Shown piece by piece: positions 1-8,478 of a stretch of 64,000 nucleotides of DNA; within the stretch, counting starts at the first letter, position 1, and the number at the start of each line of letters is the position of its first letter. Below the pieces are notes generated by a model. The model was not told the origin of the DNA. It ran no database searches and saw only the letters and a list, made by a program, of their open reading frames with translations. Source of the DNA: Pedobacter lusitanus (lineage in GTDB: Bacteria > Bacteroidota > Bacteroidia > Sphingobacteriales > Sphingobacteriaceae); the NCBI RefSeq assembly GCF_040026395.1, contig NZ_CP157278.1:930001-994000 (forward strand). The letters are read 5' to 3'. The position numbers and the translations under genes are program-made.

Positions 1-45
1 GCTTATCCTTTTTTTATAAAAAAATAAACAAAACACTATTCAGAA

Positions 46-2256
46 TTACAGCTTTCTTATAAAAACCGCCCCGTTTGAATCATTTCCTTTATCACCGGAT
101 ACCATAGCTTTTATAGTAAAAGCTGCTCCGGTTTCATAATTACTTATGCTAAATTTATAACTGTTATCTTTTTGCTCTCTGCCAGTATAACCATCATGCG
201 TATCTTCAGCTACTTTAACCCCATTTTTATAAACTTCTATAGCCTTTATTGCTAATGCCGAGGTTCCGTCCGTGTACCAGAAAGAAAGCAGGTATTCACC
301 GTTTCCTGTAATCTTTCCTGATCCGTTCATTTCAAAAACCGAGAAATCTTTCTCCCTGATCAATGAGGGCTTCCACTCAGCAACCAGATTCCCGTGTTTC
401 TGGAATTTCTCATACTTTTCAGGAAAATAAAGTGGCAGAGAATATATGCTGCGGCTCACTACAGTGATAGCTTTAAAATCAGTTAGCTTCTCCACTACCA
501 CAGGTTCACTATATACGGCTGAAAAAACATTAGGAGGCGTACCATCCGTTGTATACCTGATTTGAGCACCTTCTACAACGTTTTCGACCTTCACTATATA
601 ACCATTTCCTTTTTTCTCTTTACTAATCAGTTTAGGCTGCGGAACACGATAACCATACCCGGCATTGTCATAACGTTTATAGTGACTGCCCAAACGTTTT
701 TCAAAATCTGTCCAGCTCTGTTTAGCTAAAGGTGTCCAGCAAACTTCAGCAAGTGCTGCCAGACGCGGAAATGTTAAATAATCAAAATACTTTTCTGACC
801 GGTTTTCGTTAAGTAACGGAATTTCCTGAAGTACGGTTCCGTGGATAAACTGATCAGACCATAACGTCGCACTTGCACCTAATATCAGCGGGCGGTATTT
901 TTCATCCAGACCTTTAAGCATAGGATTTAACTGATATACCTTTTCCAGTGAGATTGGAGGTAACCATGTAGCTGCTTTGAGCTCACCAGGAATATTGCTC
1001 TCAGCAACATCAAAATAGCAGTAACCAGTCAAGCTCATTACCGAATAGTGCCCTGCTTCAGAAGCTTTAAATGCCTTCTTCTGGTCATGCCAGATCATGC
1101 CTACAGCTTTATCTTCTAATCCGTCTTCTATAATCTCATCCCAGCCCACTATGGTTTTTCCATATTTCTTAACCATTTTCTGTACGCGCTGATTGAAATA
1201 TACCTGTAATTCTTTTTCCGTTTTTAAACCCAGCGCTTTCTTTCTTTTCTGGCAATACGGACAGGCCTTCCATCTGTCATAATTCGCTTCATCACCACCA
1301 ATATGAATATATTTAGAAGGAAAAAGAGCAAATGTTTCGGCAAATACATCCTGTAGAAAATCAAAAGTAGATTCTTTTCCCACACAATAGATTTCATGAC
1401 TGATGGAATGCTGAGTCTGCACAGTATATTGTTCGCCTGTACAGGATAAATAAGGATAAGCTGCAATTGCAGAGAGCACGTGGGCAGGGAGTTCAATCTC
1501 AGGAATAATGTCTACATTTCTTGCTGCTGCATAAGCCACCATTTCCTTAATATCTTCCTGTCTATAATAGCCACCCACCCGATTAGCTCCCTCACCCCTA
1601 AAAGCACCAACTGAAGTTAACTTAGGATATTTTTTAATTTCTATCCGCCACCCTGCATCATCTACTACGTGAAAATGAAGTGTATTCATCTTATACATTG
1701 CCATCATATCAATAAACCGGAGCACATAATCCTTTTCAAAAAAATAACGGGCAACATCAAGCATCATTCCTCTCCAGGGGTATAAAGGAGTATCCTCCAT
1801 CAATGCACCTTTAACCTCCCATTTTGCTGCTCTCTGGCGTTCTTTATTGTAAATCTCTGCAGGTAACATTTGCAATAAGGTCTGAGTACCATAAAATACA
1901 CCCGCAGCTGTACCTCCTTCAATGGTTATCTGGTCATTTTTAACACTTAATGTATAGCTTTCATTATCAGTCGTTTTATTTGTTTTCAGCTTTAAGTAAA
2001 TAACATTTTTCAATGGCTTGCCCGACTCACTAATTTCAAAATCAAATCCGGTAGCTGGTGATAAAGCCGAAAAAAGAAGCTCAGCCTGCTGTTTCAGTCC
2101 CTTTTCATAATAGATTTTCGTCTCTTTGGTAATCGTAAACTTATCACCGTTTTCTTTCAGACTTCCGGGCTGGGGTATGATATTAAACTGCGCTTTCATT
2201 GACAGACAGCACAATAGTAATACGCATAACATGGCCAATTTATTTACTCCTTTCAT
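46..2256 (-). CDS. GH20 beta-N-acetylhexosaminidase, secreted
   Basis: Exo-acting beta-N-acetylhexosaminidase of glycoside hydrolase family 20, releasing terminal GlcNAc/GalNAc from chitin fragments or glycoproteins in the periplasm or outside. A signal peptide (MKGVNKLAMLCVLLLCC, ending MKAQ) is followed by the GH20 N-terminal alpha/beta domain, then the TIM barrel. The barrel carries the family motif HIGGDEANYDRW with the catalytic Asp-Glu pair at about residues 322-323. A chitobiase C-terminal-like beta domain (GAQIRYTTDGTPPN) and a further beta-sandwich end the protein. The reading frame is open to an ATG at 2316, but the ATG at 2256 starts a normal signal peptide and leaves room for a promoter below the operators at 2331-2372, so it is preferred. 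The gene is monocistronic. Family assignment is firm; the natural substrate is not known. Confidence 0.93.
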   Translation of the reverse strand: MKGVNKLAMLCVLLLCCLSMKAQFNIIPQPGSLKENGDKFTITKETKIYYEKGLKQQAELLFSALSPATGFDFEISESGKPLKNVIYLKLKTNKTTDNESYTLSVKNDQITIEGGTAAGVFYGTQTLLQMLPAEIYNKERQRAAKWEVKGALMEDTPLYPWRGMMLDVARYFFEKDYVLRFIDMMAMYKMNTLHFHVVDDAGWRIEIKKYPKLTSVGAFRGEGANRVGGYYRQEDIKEMVAYAAARNVDIIPEIELPAHVLSAIAAYPYLSCTGEQYTVQTQHSISHEIYCVGKESTFDFLQDVFAETFALFPSKYIHIGGDEANYDRWKACPYCQKRKKALGLKTEKELQVYFNQRVQKMVKKYGKTIVGWDEIIEDGLEDKAVGMIWHDQKKAFKASEAGHYSVMSLTGYCYFDVAESNIPGELKAATWLPPISLEKVYQLNPMLKGLDEKYRPLILGASATLWSDQFIHGTVLQEIPLLNENRSEKYFDYLTFPRLAALAEVCWTPLAKQSWTDFEKRLGSHYKRYDNAGYGYRVPQPKLISKEKKGNGYIVKVENVVEGAQIRYTTDGTPPNVFSAVYSEPVVVEKLTDFKAITVVSRSIYSLPLYFPEKYEKFQKHGNLVAEWKPSLIREKDFSVFEMNGSGKITGNGEYLLSFWYTDGTSALAIKAIEVYKNGVKVAEDTHDGYTGREQKDNSYKFSISNYETGAAFTIKAMVSGDKGNDSNGAVFIRKL

Positions 2257-2330
2257 TACAGCTTGTATTTGATTTAACACAATAGTAATCAAATATTCTA
2301 CTAGAAAACAATGCATTTTCCCCTGAGATA

Positions 2331-2372
2331 TTACGCAATCGTTTGCATTACATAGTTCAACCGTTTGCGTAA
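2331..2372 (-). promoter_or_regulatory. Tandem LacI/PurR-type operators upstream of the GH20 gene
   Basis: Two CG-centred imperfect palindromes lie head to tail: ACGCAATCGTTTGCAT (2333-2348) and GTTCAACCGTTTGCGT (2355-2370). Their centres are 22 bp apart, about two helical turns. The outer flanks also form an inverted repeat, TTACGCAA (2331-2338) with TTGCGTAA (2365-2372). The ACGCAAAC half-site and the central CG are typical of LacI/GalR-family operators. No LacI-family gene is in this window, so the regulator must be elsewhere. The functional role is inferred. Confidence 0.55.
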
Positions 2373-2644
2373 AAAAATAAAATAATCAAGGTGCCCGGGA
2401 GAATAAATTGATTGAGATATACAAAATAACAGATATTATGTGCTTTGATTACAAAAGACTAAACCTTTTATACTCAATCACATATTTTTTACAATTCATC
2501 ACAATCATTTAATTATTATTGTTTTAGTCAACCAAACTAACCTAATGAGAGATGAAACTATCATGTGCGGTAGCAGATCACCCAAAATGCACACGACAAG
2601 AAGTACATGACAGCAACATTTTCATTAAAAAACAAATACAACCT
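2373..2644. other. Divergent intergenic region between GH20 and M57 genes
   Basis: AT-rich non-coding stretch between the GH20 operators and the M57 lipoprotein start. It should hold the promoter of the M57 gene, but I see no clear TTG/TAnnTTTG pair. The open frame from 2552 into the M57 gene encodes a Cys/His-rich leader with no signal peptide character and is regarded as non-coding. Confidence 0.4.
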
Positions 2645-3538
2645 ATGAAAAGCAACATCTTATTAAACTCAAAAACAATTTCTCTGGCTCTTTTGATGAC
2701 AGTAGCTGTAGTAATCAGCTGTAAAAAGAGTAACAACGATGTTCCGCCAGCCGGACAAAATTCAACTACCGAATTAACAAAAGCAGAAAAAGATGCCATC
2801 GCAAGCGCGGGTTTCTCACCAACAAATGCCTTTAAAACACAAGGCGGTTATATTGTTGAAGGAGATATTTTCCTGACGCTAAATGATTTACAGACTCAGA
2901 AAGCTTTTGTTTCATCATTATCAGCTAAAGGCCCTAAAACAGAACAATACAAAACTGTTTACAAGGTAACTCTTGACACGATTAAAATAAAAGTCAATGC
3001 TGGTCCTGCCCAGGCGGTATTTACAAAAGCTACTACCGAAGCTGTTAAACGTTACAATGACCTTGGTCTTAAAGTTGGATTTAAACTATTGGATTCTGGT
3101 TCAGTGGTTAAAGAGGATATTCTGATCGAAGGTCAGAAATTTGATGATCCAAGAATACTGGGTCAGTCTGCAGGCTTCCCGTCAGCTGATGGAAAACCAG
3201 CAACTCCGATCAAATTGAGCAATACTGTTTATGATCAGAACTACAAAGATAACAACCTTCTTGCTACTGTTGTAGCTCACGAAATCGGTCATGCTATCGG
3301 ATTCAGACATACTGACTATGCAGATAGACGCTATAGCTGTGGTTATCAATCGTTCCTTGATTATTTCCGTGCCGCTAATGAAGGAGACGGTGGAGCTGGT
3401 ATTGGTGCTATTCACATTCCTGGTACTCCAGAAGGCGGTGAGCCGGGATCATGGATGCTGGCCTGTTCTGATGGAACCAATCGTCCATTTACTGCAAGTG
3501 ATATTGTAGCGATTAAATATCTTTATCCTGCTAAATAA
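2645..3538 (+). CDS. M57 family (dual-action HEIGH) zinc metallopeptidase lipoprotein
   Basis: Secreted zinc endopeptidase. The ATG at 2645 starts a lipoprotein signal (hydrophobic ISLALLMTVAVVIS followed by a Cys), so the mature protein is probably an envelope lipoprotein. The catalytic metzincin-type motif HEIGHAIGFRH lies at about residues 212-222, with three zinc-binding His and the catalytic Glu; the literal HEIGH string and the sequence around it match Peptidase_M57. About 297 aa, normal for the family. The protein substrate is unknown. A 36-bp palindromic terminator follows, separating it from the PNGase F-like gene in the same orientation. An upstream in-frame ATG (2552) gives no export signal and was not chosen. 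Confidence 0.85.
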   Translation: MKSNILLNSKTISLALLMTVAVVISCKKSNNDVPPAGQNSTTELTKAEKDAIASAGFSPTNAFKTQGGYIVEGDIFLTLNDLQTQKAFVSSLSAKGPKTEQYKTVYKVTLDTIKIKVNAGPAQAVFTKATTEAVKRYNDLGLKVGFKLLDSGSVVKEDILIEGQKFDDPRILGQSAGFPSADGKPATPIKLSNTVYDQNYKDNNLLATVVAHEIGHAIGFRHTDYADRRYSCGYQSFLDYFRAANEGDGGAGIGAIHIPGTPEGGEPGSWMLACSDGTNRPFTASDIVAIKYLYPAK

Positions 3539-3581
3539 GCTGGCAGAACCTATTCTAAATAACTGAACATTTGGTTGACTA

Positions 3582-3617
3582 AGAAAGAAGATGTCTTGTA
3601 CAAGACATCTTCTTTCT
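3582..3617 (+). terminator. Perfect 36-bp palindrome, probable terminator of the M57 gene
   Basis: The arm AGAAAGAAGATGTCTTGT (3582-3599) is followed directly by its exact reverse complement (3600-3617). An RNA copy would fold into a long hairpin 43 nt after the M57 stop. There is no strong U-tract, so a role in 3' end protection is also possible. Confidence 0.65.
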
Positions 3618-3683
3618 CTATTAATATCCACAAACAAAACAATTCCCTGCGTTGAGCTAACCCTATCAAAAACATATACCCTT

Positions 3684-4814
3684 ATGAAAAATTTACTATT
3701 CGCATTATTGTGCGTATCAACTCTGTTATTTTCTTGTAAGCAGAGCGATATCGCACCTTCAGGAACAAAAAACACAGAAACGAATGCTACCGCAGGCGGC
3801 ACTTTAAGAGTTTTTGACCAGATCTTATTTTATGATGGTTATGCCGCAACCGTTTCAGAACCGGTACCCGAAGGCGTGATCAGAGTAAACAATTCAAAAT
3901 ACGTAAAAAAACTAACTGCTGCACAAATAGAAAGCATTGGCAACGTTTTACAGATGAAGGTGACCATTAAGGCTGCCTGTGATAATTATGACCGTATAGC
4001 TTATGCAGGGCTGGCGCTGGTTAAGAAAAATACAACTTATAGTGATGCTGATGCCAAACACCTGGAAATAGGCCGTTTCATCACCCCCTTCATGAATAAA
4101 AATAAAAAACCAGATGAAGTTCCTTATCTGTTCAGTATTAATAATGTCGCTTCTATCTTAAAAGATGCGACCATTAACAGTGACTATGATTTATATTTTG
4201 AATTAAGCGTATTTGGTGTTCCTTATGCTGCCAATAAAGAAATAGCGGGGTGCGCTGGTAGAAATGACACCTTTTTTGGAACCGTAGACCTGATCAGCAC
4301 CAACAGCGGAGTAACTGCCACGACTCCTGCGGTTATTTTAGAACCCATGTCATTCAATCAAAATATAAACAACTATGATAATACCGATGTAGCCGGTAAA
4401 ACAGTCAAATCAATCACAGTTAACCTGGCCACAGCAGTCAAATCTGCTAAACTGTATTTGATTACCTCCAACCATGGTGCTAATTCAGGAGGTGAGGAAT
4501 ATAACAGACGTGATCATTTTATCTACTTTGATAACGTACAAAAATTAACCTACAAACCAGGTGGTAAATCATGCGAGCCTTACCGCCCTGTTAACACACA
4601 AGGTAATGGTATATATGGACCCACACCTAAAACTACGGCGCAGTGGGCATCATTTAGTAACTGGTGTCCGGGTGATGCTATTCCAATCAGAGTTATTGAT
4701 CTTGGAGATTTAACTGCAGGCAGTCATACTTTTAAAATAGAAGTACCCGATGCTGTTTTCAAAGATAAACAGGGATACATTCCTCTGTCAGTATACCTTC
4801 AGGGCGAAAAATAA
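3684..4814 (+). CDS. PNGase F-like peptide-N-glycosidase, lipoprotein
   Basis: Probable peptide-N4-(N-acetyl-beta-glucosaminyl)asparagine amidase, cleaving N-glycans from glycoproteins. The start at 3684 gives a lipoprotein signal (MKNLLFALLCVSTLLFSC). Two jelly-roll halves can be recognised by comparison with Flavobacterium PNGase F. The first has a CDNYDR segment at the place of the catalytic Asp and EIGRFITPF, which is nearly identical in PNGase F. The second has HGANSGGEEYNRR, supplying the Glu region, and FSNWCPGDAIPIR, matching the NWCPG loop. At 376 aa it is slightly longer than the classic enzyme. The match is recalled from the known family sequence, not aligned by software. Together with the GH20 gene it suggests glycoprotein harvesting. 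Confidence 0.78.
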   Translation: MKNLLFALLCVSTLLFSCKQSDIAPSGTKNTETNATAGGTLRVFDQILFYDGYAATVSEPVPEGVIRVNNSKYVKKLTAAQIESIGNVLQMKVTIKAACDNYDRIAYAGLALVKKNTTYSDADAKHLEIGRFITPFMNKNKKPDEVPYLFSINNVASILKDATINSDYDLYFELSVFGVPYAANKEIAGCAGRNDTFFGTVDLISTNSGVTATTPAVILEPMSFNQNINNYDNTDVAGKTVKSITVNLATAVKSAKLYLITSNHGANSGGEEYNRRDHFIYFDNVQKLTYKPGGKSCEPYRPVNTQGNGIYGPTPKTTAQWASFSNWCPGDAIPIRVIDLGDLTAGSHTFKIEVPDAVFKDKQGYIPLSVYLQGEK

Positions 4815-4828
4815 TCATATAATATGCT

Positions 4829-4858
4829 GAGGTTATCCTCAAAAAGGATAACCTCTTT
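4829..4858 (+). terminator. Rho-independent terminator between convergent genes
   Basis: Perfect 10-bp stem GAGGTTATCC / GGATAACCTC (4829-4838 and 4846-4855) with loop TCAAAAA, followed by TTTT. It lies 15 bp after the PNGase-like stop and just before the end of the convergent AraC gene. Confidence 0.85.
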
Positions 4859-4860
4859 TA

Positions 4861-5739
4861 TCATTCAGCTATGGGCTGAAAATAAGATTTCTGATATTCC
4901 AGCGGACTCTTCCCAGTCACCTCTTTGAACTGTTTATGAAAGCTGACTACATTTTGAAAACCACATTCATATCTGATTTGCTTGACATTCATATGGCCTT
5001 CAATCAGTAATTTACAGGCTTGCCCTACTCTTACATCCAACAAAAACTGTTTATAGGTTATTCCCATATGCGTCTTAAAGTATCTGCTGAAAGAAGGCAC
5101 ACTGATATTGGCAAAATCTGCCAGCTCTGCTATACTTATCCTCTTATTAAAATTAACCAGTATATGATTATAAATATTGCTGATCGGGCTATTATCCTTG
5201 ATGGATGTATTGACCATAAAATCAGCAGACAATAACGTATACCCGTTCAGATTATTTCCTATAATGGCAAGAATTTCCAGTAACAATAACAATCTTCTTG
5301 AACCTGCACTGGAAAATATCTGTTCCATCAGCTCTCCTATTTGCTGACAGTTATTCTCCTGAACCTGAATTCCTTTTTTTGACTCCTGAAGAGTTTTCCG
5401 TATCGCCTTATTCTCCGGAAGATTTAAAAAACATTCCCCAAGAAAGTCCTCACAGAAATGAATTACAATGACATCCGTATCCGTCCCGTTTACCACAGAA
5501 AAATACGAATCATCAAGTTTCCAGTAATGTGGCAGATGACTGCCTACAAGTACGACATTACCTGACTTAAAGGGTTTTACACTATCACCGATAAATTGGG
5601 TGCCAGAACCATTTTTGAAATATATTAATTCTATTTCACGATGGTAATGCCAGTGATTGTTTACATCCGGTACGGTGTCTCGCCTGATGCTAAAAGAATT
5701 AACAACTGGTGTTGGGATCTTTAATAATTGAGCTCTCAT
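4861..5739 (-). CDS. AraC family transcriptional regulator (cupin + double HTH)
   Basis: DNA-binding regulator of 292 aa. The N-terminal half is a cupin-like sensor (WHYHREIELIYFKNGSGTQF, then GSHLPHYW), usual for sugar- or metabolite-sensing AraC proteins in Bacteroidota. The C-terminal ~100 residues form the double helix-turn-helix: ISIAELADFANISVPSFSRYFK and the second helix set ending CGFQNVVSFHKQFKEVTGKSP. Its target genes are not evident; it points towards the PNGase-like gene and stands alone. Family call is secure. Confidence 0.9.
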   Translation of the reverse strand: MRAQLLKIPTPVVNSFSIRRDTVPDVNNHWHYHREIELIYFKNGSGTQFIGDSVKPFKSGNVVLVGSHLPHYWKLDDSYFSVVNGTDTDVIVIHFCEDFLGECFLNLPENKAIRKTLQESKKGIQVQENNCQQIGELMEQIFSSAGSRRLLLLLEILAIIGNNLNGYTLLSADFMVNTSIKDNSPISNIYNHILVNFNKRISIAELADFANISVPSFSRYFKTHMGITYKQFLLDVRVGQACKLLIEGHMNVKQIRYECGFQNVVSFHKQFKEVTGKSPLEYQKSYFQPIAE

Positions 5740-6012
5740 TTTTGTTTTGCATGGTAGTGCATCTAGAACTCTGATTTAATCAAAGTACTAAGTAACAGTT
5801 TTTTGAGAGGTAATTATACCCTAAAAATAGCCATAATTATTTACCCTACAAAAGCAATAGAGTAAATTTATACTAAATAACTTTTCCAATAACCAAAATT
5901 AAATTATTTTATCAGGAATTAATATTTACAATAATAAAGCCGGCTGAACAGATAATCTTACCACCGAATCAGCAAATAAGAATAATACCTGTTTCAACTC
6001 AGTTACTGCATG
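5740..6012. other. Intergenic region, no gene seen
   Basis: AT-rich 273-bp gap upstream of the AraC gene and downstream of the DinB-like gene. I find no open reading frame with protein-like composition and no convincing hairpin. It must contain the AraC promoter. Confidence 0.5.
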
Positions 6013-6585
6013 CTATTTTTTCCCTTTCTTCAGAAACTCATCTGTGAAATGGATTTTTGCTTTTGGTTGAGAAAACTTCTCGCCGTTAAATTTTTGAGAA
6101 TCGCCCCGGGGTATAGATAAAGATGTCCATTCTTCGCCAGCCAGCATCTTGCCGATAAAAACAATCTGGCCAATATGATAAGGGTAATGAGCCAGTTGCC
6201 GGTTAATTGCCTCAGTAATCGAATGTCCCTGATTTCTTATATAAACTGTTTGCTCAAAATTGTCTTCATTGATTGAATTTAATGCGGTAAATAAACAAGT
6301 CCAGCCTTCATTCCATTGATTTAACAATTCTTCCCTGCTGTTGATATCATGATCAAATTCCGCCTCCCTGTTCCGCCACTCTTTTTCACCATCAGTGGTT
6401 AAAAAATCAGTCCATCGGGATAACATATTACCTGAAATATGTTTTACAATAGACGCAATGCTGTTACTCTGTTCATTATACTGATAAAAAAGTGCCGAAT
6501 CAGTAACCTGAGCAAAAGTCTTCTCTCCTAGCACTTTATAGTATTCAAACTGCTTAAATACACTTTCAATATAATTATTTATCAT
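6013..6585 (-). CDS. DinB-like (DUF1572) family protein
   Basis: Cytoplasmic four-helix bundle of the DinB/YfiT superfamily, 190 aa. The metal-ligand histidines of the fold are visible in SIVKHISGNM (about residue 48) and HYPYHIGQIVFIGK near the C terminus. Members are thought to be metal-dependent transferases using thiols such as bacillithiol, but the DUF1572 subgroup is uncharacterised, so no reaction is assigned. It lies downstream of the flavoreductase/small-peptide genes on the same strand and may be co-transcribed with them (33-bp gap after the small peptide's stop). Confidence 0.82.
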   Translation of the reverse strand: MINNYIESVFKQFEYYKVLGEKTFAQVTDSALFYQYNEQSNSIASIVKHISGNMLSRWTDFLTTDGEKEWRNREAEFDHDINSREELLNQWNEGWTCLFTALNSINEDNFEQTVYIRNQGHSITEAINRQLAHYPYHIGQIVFIGKMLAGEEWTSLSIPRGDSQKFNGEKFSQPKAKIHFTDEFLKKGKK

Positions 6586-6618
6586 AATCCGGCTGATTCT
6601 ATAAATGATCCATCTAAT

Positions 6619-6711
6619 TTACATCATATATACAAGAATCAACAGACAATTGATGGTTACTGCCAGGAACCAGAGCCCCAGTAAAACATCAGATCTTATT
6701 TCTTTCATCAT
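6619..6711 (-). CDS. Small single-pass membrane peptide (30 aa)
   Basis: A 30-codon frame starting ATG ATG four bases after the stop of the upstream flavoreductase gene. It reads MMKEIRSDVLLGLWFLAV, then TINCLLILVYMM. A charged N terminus is followed by one hydrophobic stretch long enough to span a membrane. The tight spacing suggests translational coupling. Small membrane peptides at operon ends are often missed in annotation. No homologue is recognised; expression is unproven. Confidence 0.5.
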   Translation of the reverse strand: MMKEIRSDVLLGLWFLAVTINCLLILVYMM

Positions 6712-6715
6712 ACCA

Positions 6716-7402
6716 TTATTGCCAGAATCCCTGAAGCTTAATGCTTCCGTTAAAATCGTTGCGTTGTCTTAAATGCCTGCGCAGCTGCATTGCTGTTGGA
6801 ATATGCCCGGCAATATAAATAGTTTCAGTACTCAATTCCTGCGCATCTATCCAAGACACTAAAGAGATGTCCCAGTTTTTTTCCGGTATCGGTTGTAAAT
6901 AGGTGTCAAAATAATCTGAGAATTCACGTGCATGTGATTCCATTCCAAAACTAATTGCACCATAAACTTCTCCTATACCCAATGCCAATTGTTTTAAAGC
7001 CAGGAAATGTCCGATGCTGCTCATATCTCCCAGGCATAACAATCTGCTGTCAGCAACTGGTTTGTGGAAGGTAGACCCTATTCCAATATAAGAGACTTCA
7101 TCCCCCTTTTTTAATGACGAAACCCAGGCACTTCCCGGACCATTATGATCAGAGCTGATACAAAGTGTACAGGTACTGGTCTCCGCATCCCATAATGCAG
7201 GTGTATAATCACGGTAAGTATATTCAGAGACTTTAACTTTCATATGCTGGACACTGGTCCATTTTTCCATATCCACTCCCGGAAGATGTAAATCAACTTC
7301 AAAAAAAGTAGCCGGATTCCATGCTCTGACTTCCAGTACATAACCTTGTTTTAGAACCTGGTTTTCAAAAATCGACAGAAATTTCTTTTTGATAATATTC
7401 AT
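6716..7402 (-). CDS. Siderophore-interacting / FAD-binding reductase family protein
   Basis: About 228 aa, similar to the siderophore-interacting protein (SIP) group of flavin reductases that take Fe(III) from ferric siderophores in the cytoplasm using NAD(P)H. The FAD-binding barrel carries the RDYTPALWD motif (the family R-x-Y-T), followed by a GPGSAWVSSLKKGDEV segment like the GP-as-W-a motif. The NAD-binding half ends in the typical LQGFW. The ATG at 7402 (MNIIKKKFLS) is preferred over the frame's upstream ATG at 7444, which adds a hydrophobic stub. It follows an AraC gene by 71 bp on the same strand; that regulator may control it. Confidence 0.8.
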   Translation of the reverse strand: MNIIKKKFLSIFENQVLKQGYVLEVRAWNPATFFEVDLHLPGVDMEKWTSVQHMKVKVSEYTYRDYTPALWDAETSTCTLCISSDHNGPGSAWVSSLKKGDEVSYIGIGSTFHKPVADSRLLCLGDMSSIGHFLALKQLALGIGEVYGAISFGMESHAREFSDYFDTYLQPIPEKNWDISLVSWIDAQELSTETIYIAGHIPTAMQLRRHLRQRNDFNGSIKLQGFWQ

Positions 7403-7473
7403 GAGCTTTATTTTATACAAAACAACAATAAAACAAAAACTCATTCAAGAGACTATCCAAGGTATCAATTGGA

Positions 7474-8346
7474 CTATTCGCGGTAGCTTTTACGAAATTG
7501 AATTGGAGAAGTCCCGGATACTTTCGTGAAAAGTCTGGAGAAATAAGCATGATCATCATAACCCAGTGCAAAAGCAATTTGTTTAACACTTAAATCACTG
7601 TAATACAACATCCTTTTAGCTTCTAAAACAACTTCATAATGAATCCACTGACTCACAGGAGAGCCAGTAACGGCCTTAACCACCTCATTAAGATAAGAAA
7701 GCGAGAGTGAAAGCGCGTCGGCATACTGACTTGGATTTTTAACGGTTTTAAATTGGCGCCCCACTAATTTTCTAAACTCGCTGGTAATCATTTCCGGTCT
7801 TAAATTTTGTTTATCTTTTTCAGGTGCGCTACACTTGTAAAGATCAGCAAACATTCCTACATAGGCGGAAGCCAGTGAGTGAATTATAGTGGCCGGAACC
7901 GATGGTTTATCCATATCATCAAACATACTTAACAGGAGTTCAGCACATTTTATCAGCTGTGCCGATTTTTCAGCACTTATACTCATCACCTGCTGATGCA
8001 GTGCCAGTTCTTCAAAAACCTGATGATAACTTTTATCAATCAGCGCAGAATCTATAGCCATAAACCAACCGCCCGAATGATCCGCTTCAGGTATATGATG
8101 CACTTGTCCCGGCAAAATGAAAAAAACAGCAATTCCCCTGATATGAATATTTCTGAAATCTATATTAATCATGCTGTTTCCGTATTCCTGTAAAATAAGA
8201 ATATAATGATCATCTCTGTGTGCACCCAGATACCTTATCTCTTTATTGTTAAAATTCGCTGAATAGCGGATTTGTATGCCCAAAGCAGTACGTTCCTGAA
8301 GTTTATGAACAGGTATGGCGGTTCGTTTATGCTTTGATTGTTTCAC
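7474..8346 (-). CDS. AraC family transcriptional regulator
   Basis: 290 aa regulator starting at a GTG (8346); no in-frame ATG is available near the start. The N-terminal region is a cupin-type effector domain (RYLGAHRDDHYILILQEYG; FFILPGQVHHIP). The C-terminal AraC/XylS HTH domain contains LSLSYLNEVVKAVTGSPVS and LSVKQIAFALGYDDHAYFSRLF followed by GTSPIQFRKSYRE. It is the first gene of a probable operon with the SIP-like reductase and the 30-aa membrane peptide, so a role in iron or redox response is plausible but inferred from position only. Confidence 0.9.
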   Translation of the reverse strand: MKQSKHKRTAIPVHKLQERTALGIQIRYSANFNNKEIRYLGAHRDDHYILILQEYGNSMINIDFRNIHIRGIAVFFILPGQVHHIPEADHSGGWFMAIDSALIDKSYHQVFEELALHQQVMSISAEKSAQLIKCAELLLSMFDDMDKPSVPATIIHSLASAYVGMFADLYKCSAPEKDKQNLRPEMITSEFRKLVGRQFKTVKNPSQYADALSLSLSYLNEVVKAVTGSPVSQWIHYEVVLEAKRMLYYSDLSVKQIAFALGYDDHAYFSRLFTKVSGTSPIQFRKSYRE

Positions 8347-8405
8347 GATTGAAAATATATTATTGCGGTGATCAAAGATGATAAATTCTAACAGGATAAT
8401 AAAAA

Positions 8406-8452
8406 AGCCCTGAAAGATAACTGAATTTTAATTTCAGTTATCTTTCAGGGCT
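8406..8452 (-). terminator. Strong terminator of the M16 peptidase operon
   Basis: A 20-bp perfect stem AGCCCTGAAAGATAACTGAA (8406-8425) pairs with 8433-8452 around a 7-nt loop. Read on the minus strand the stem is followed by a run of six T residues, giving a classical intrinsic terminator 27 bp after the M16 stop. Confidence 0.92.
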
Positions 8453-8478
8453 ATTAAAGCTGGATCTTTTTCTCCTGT

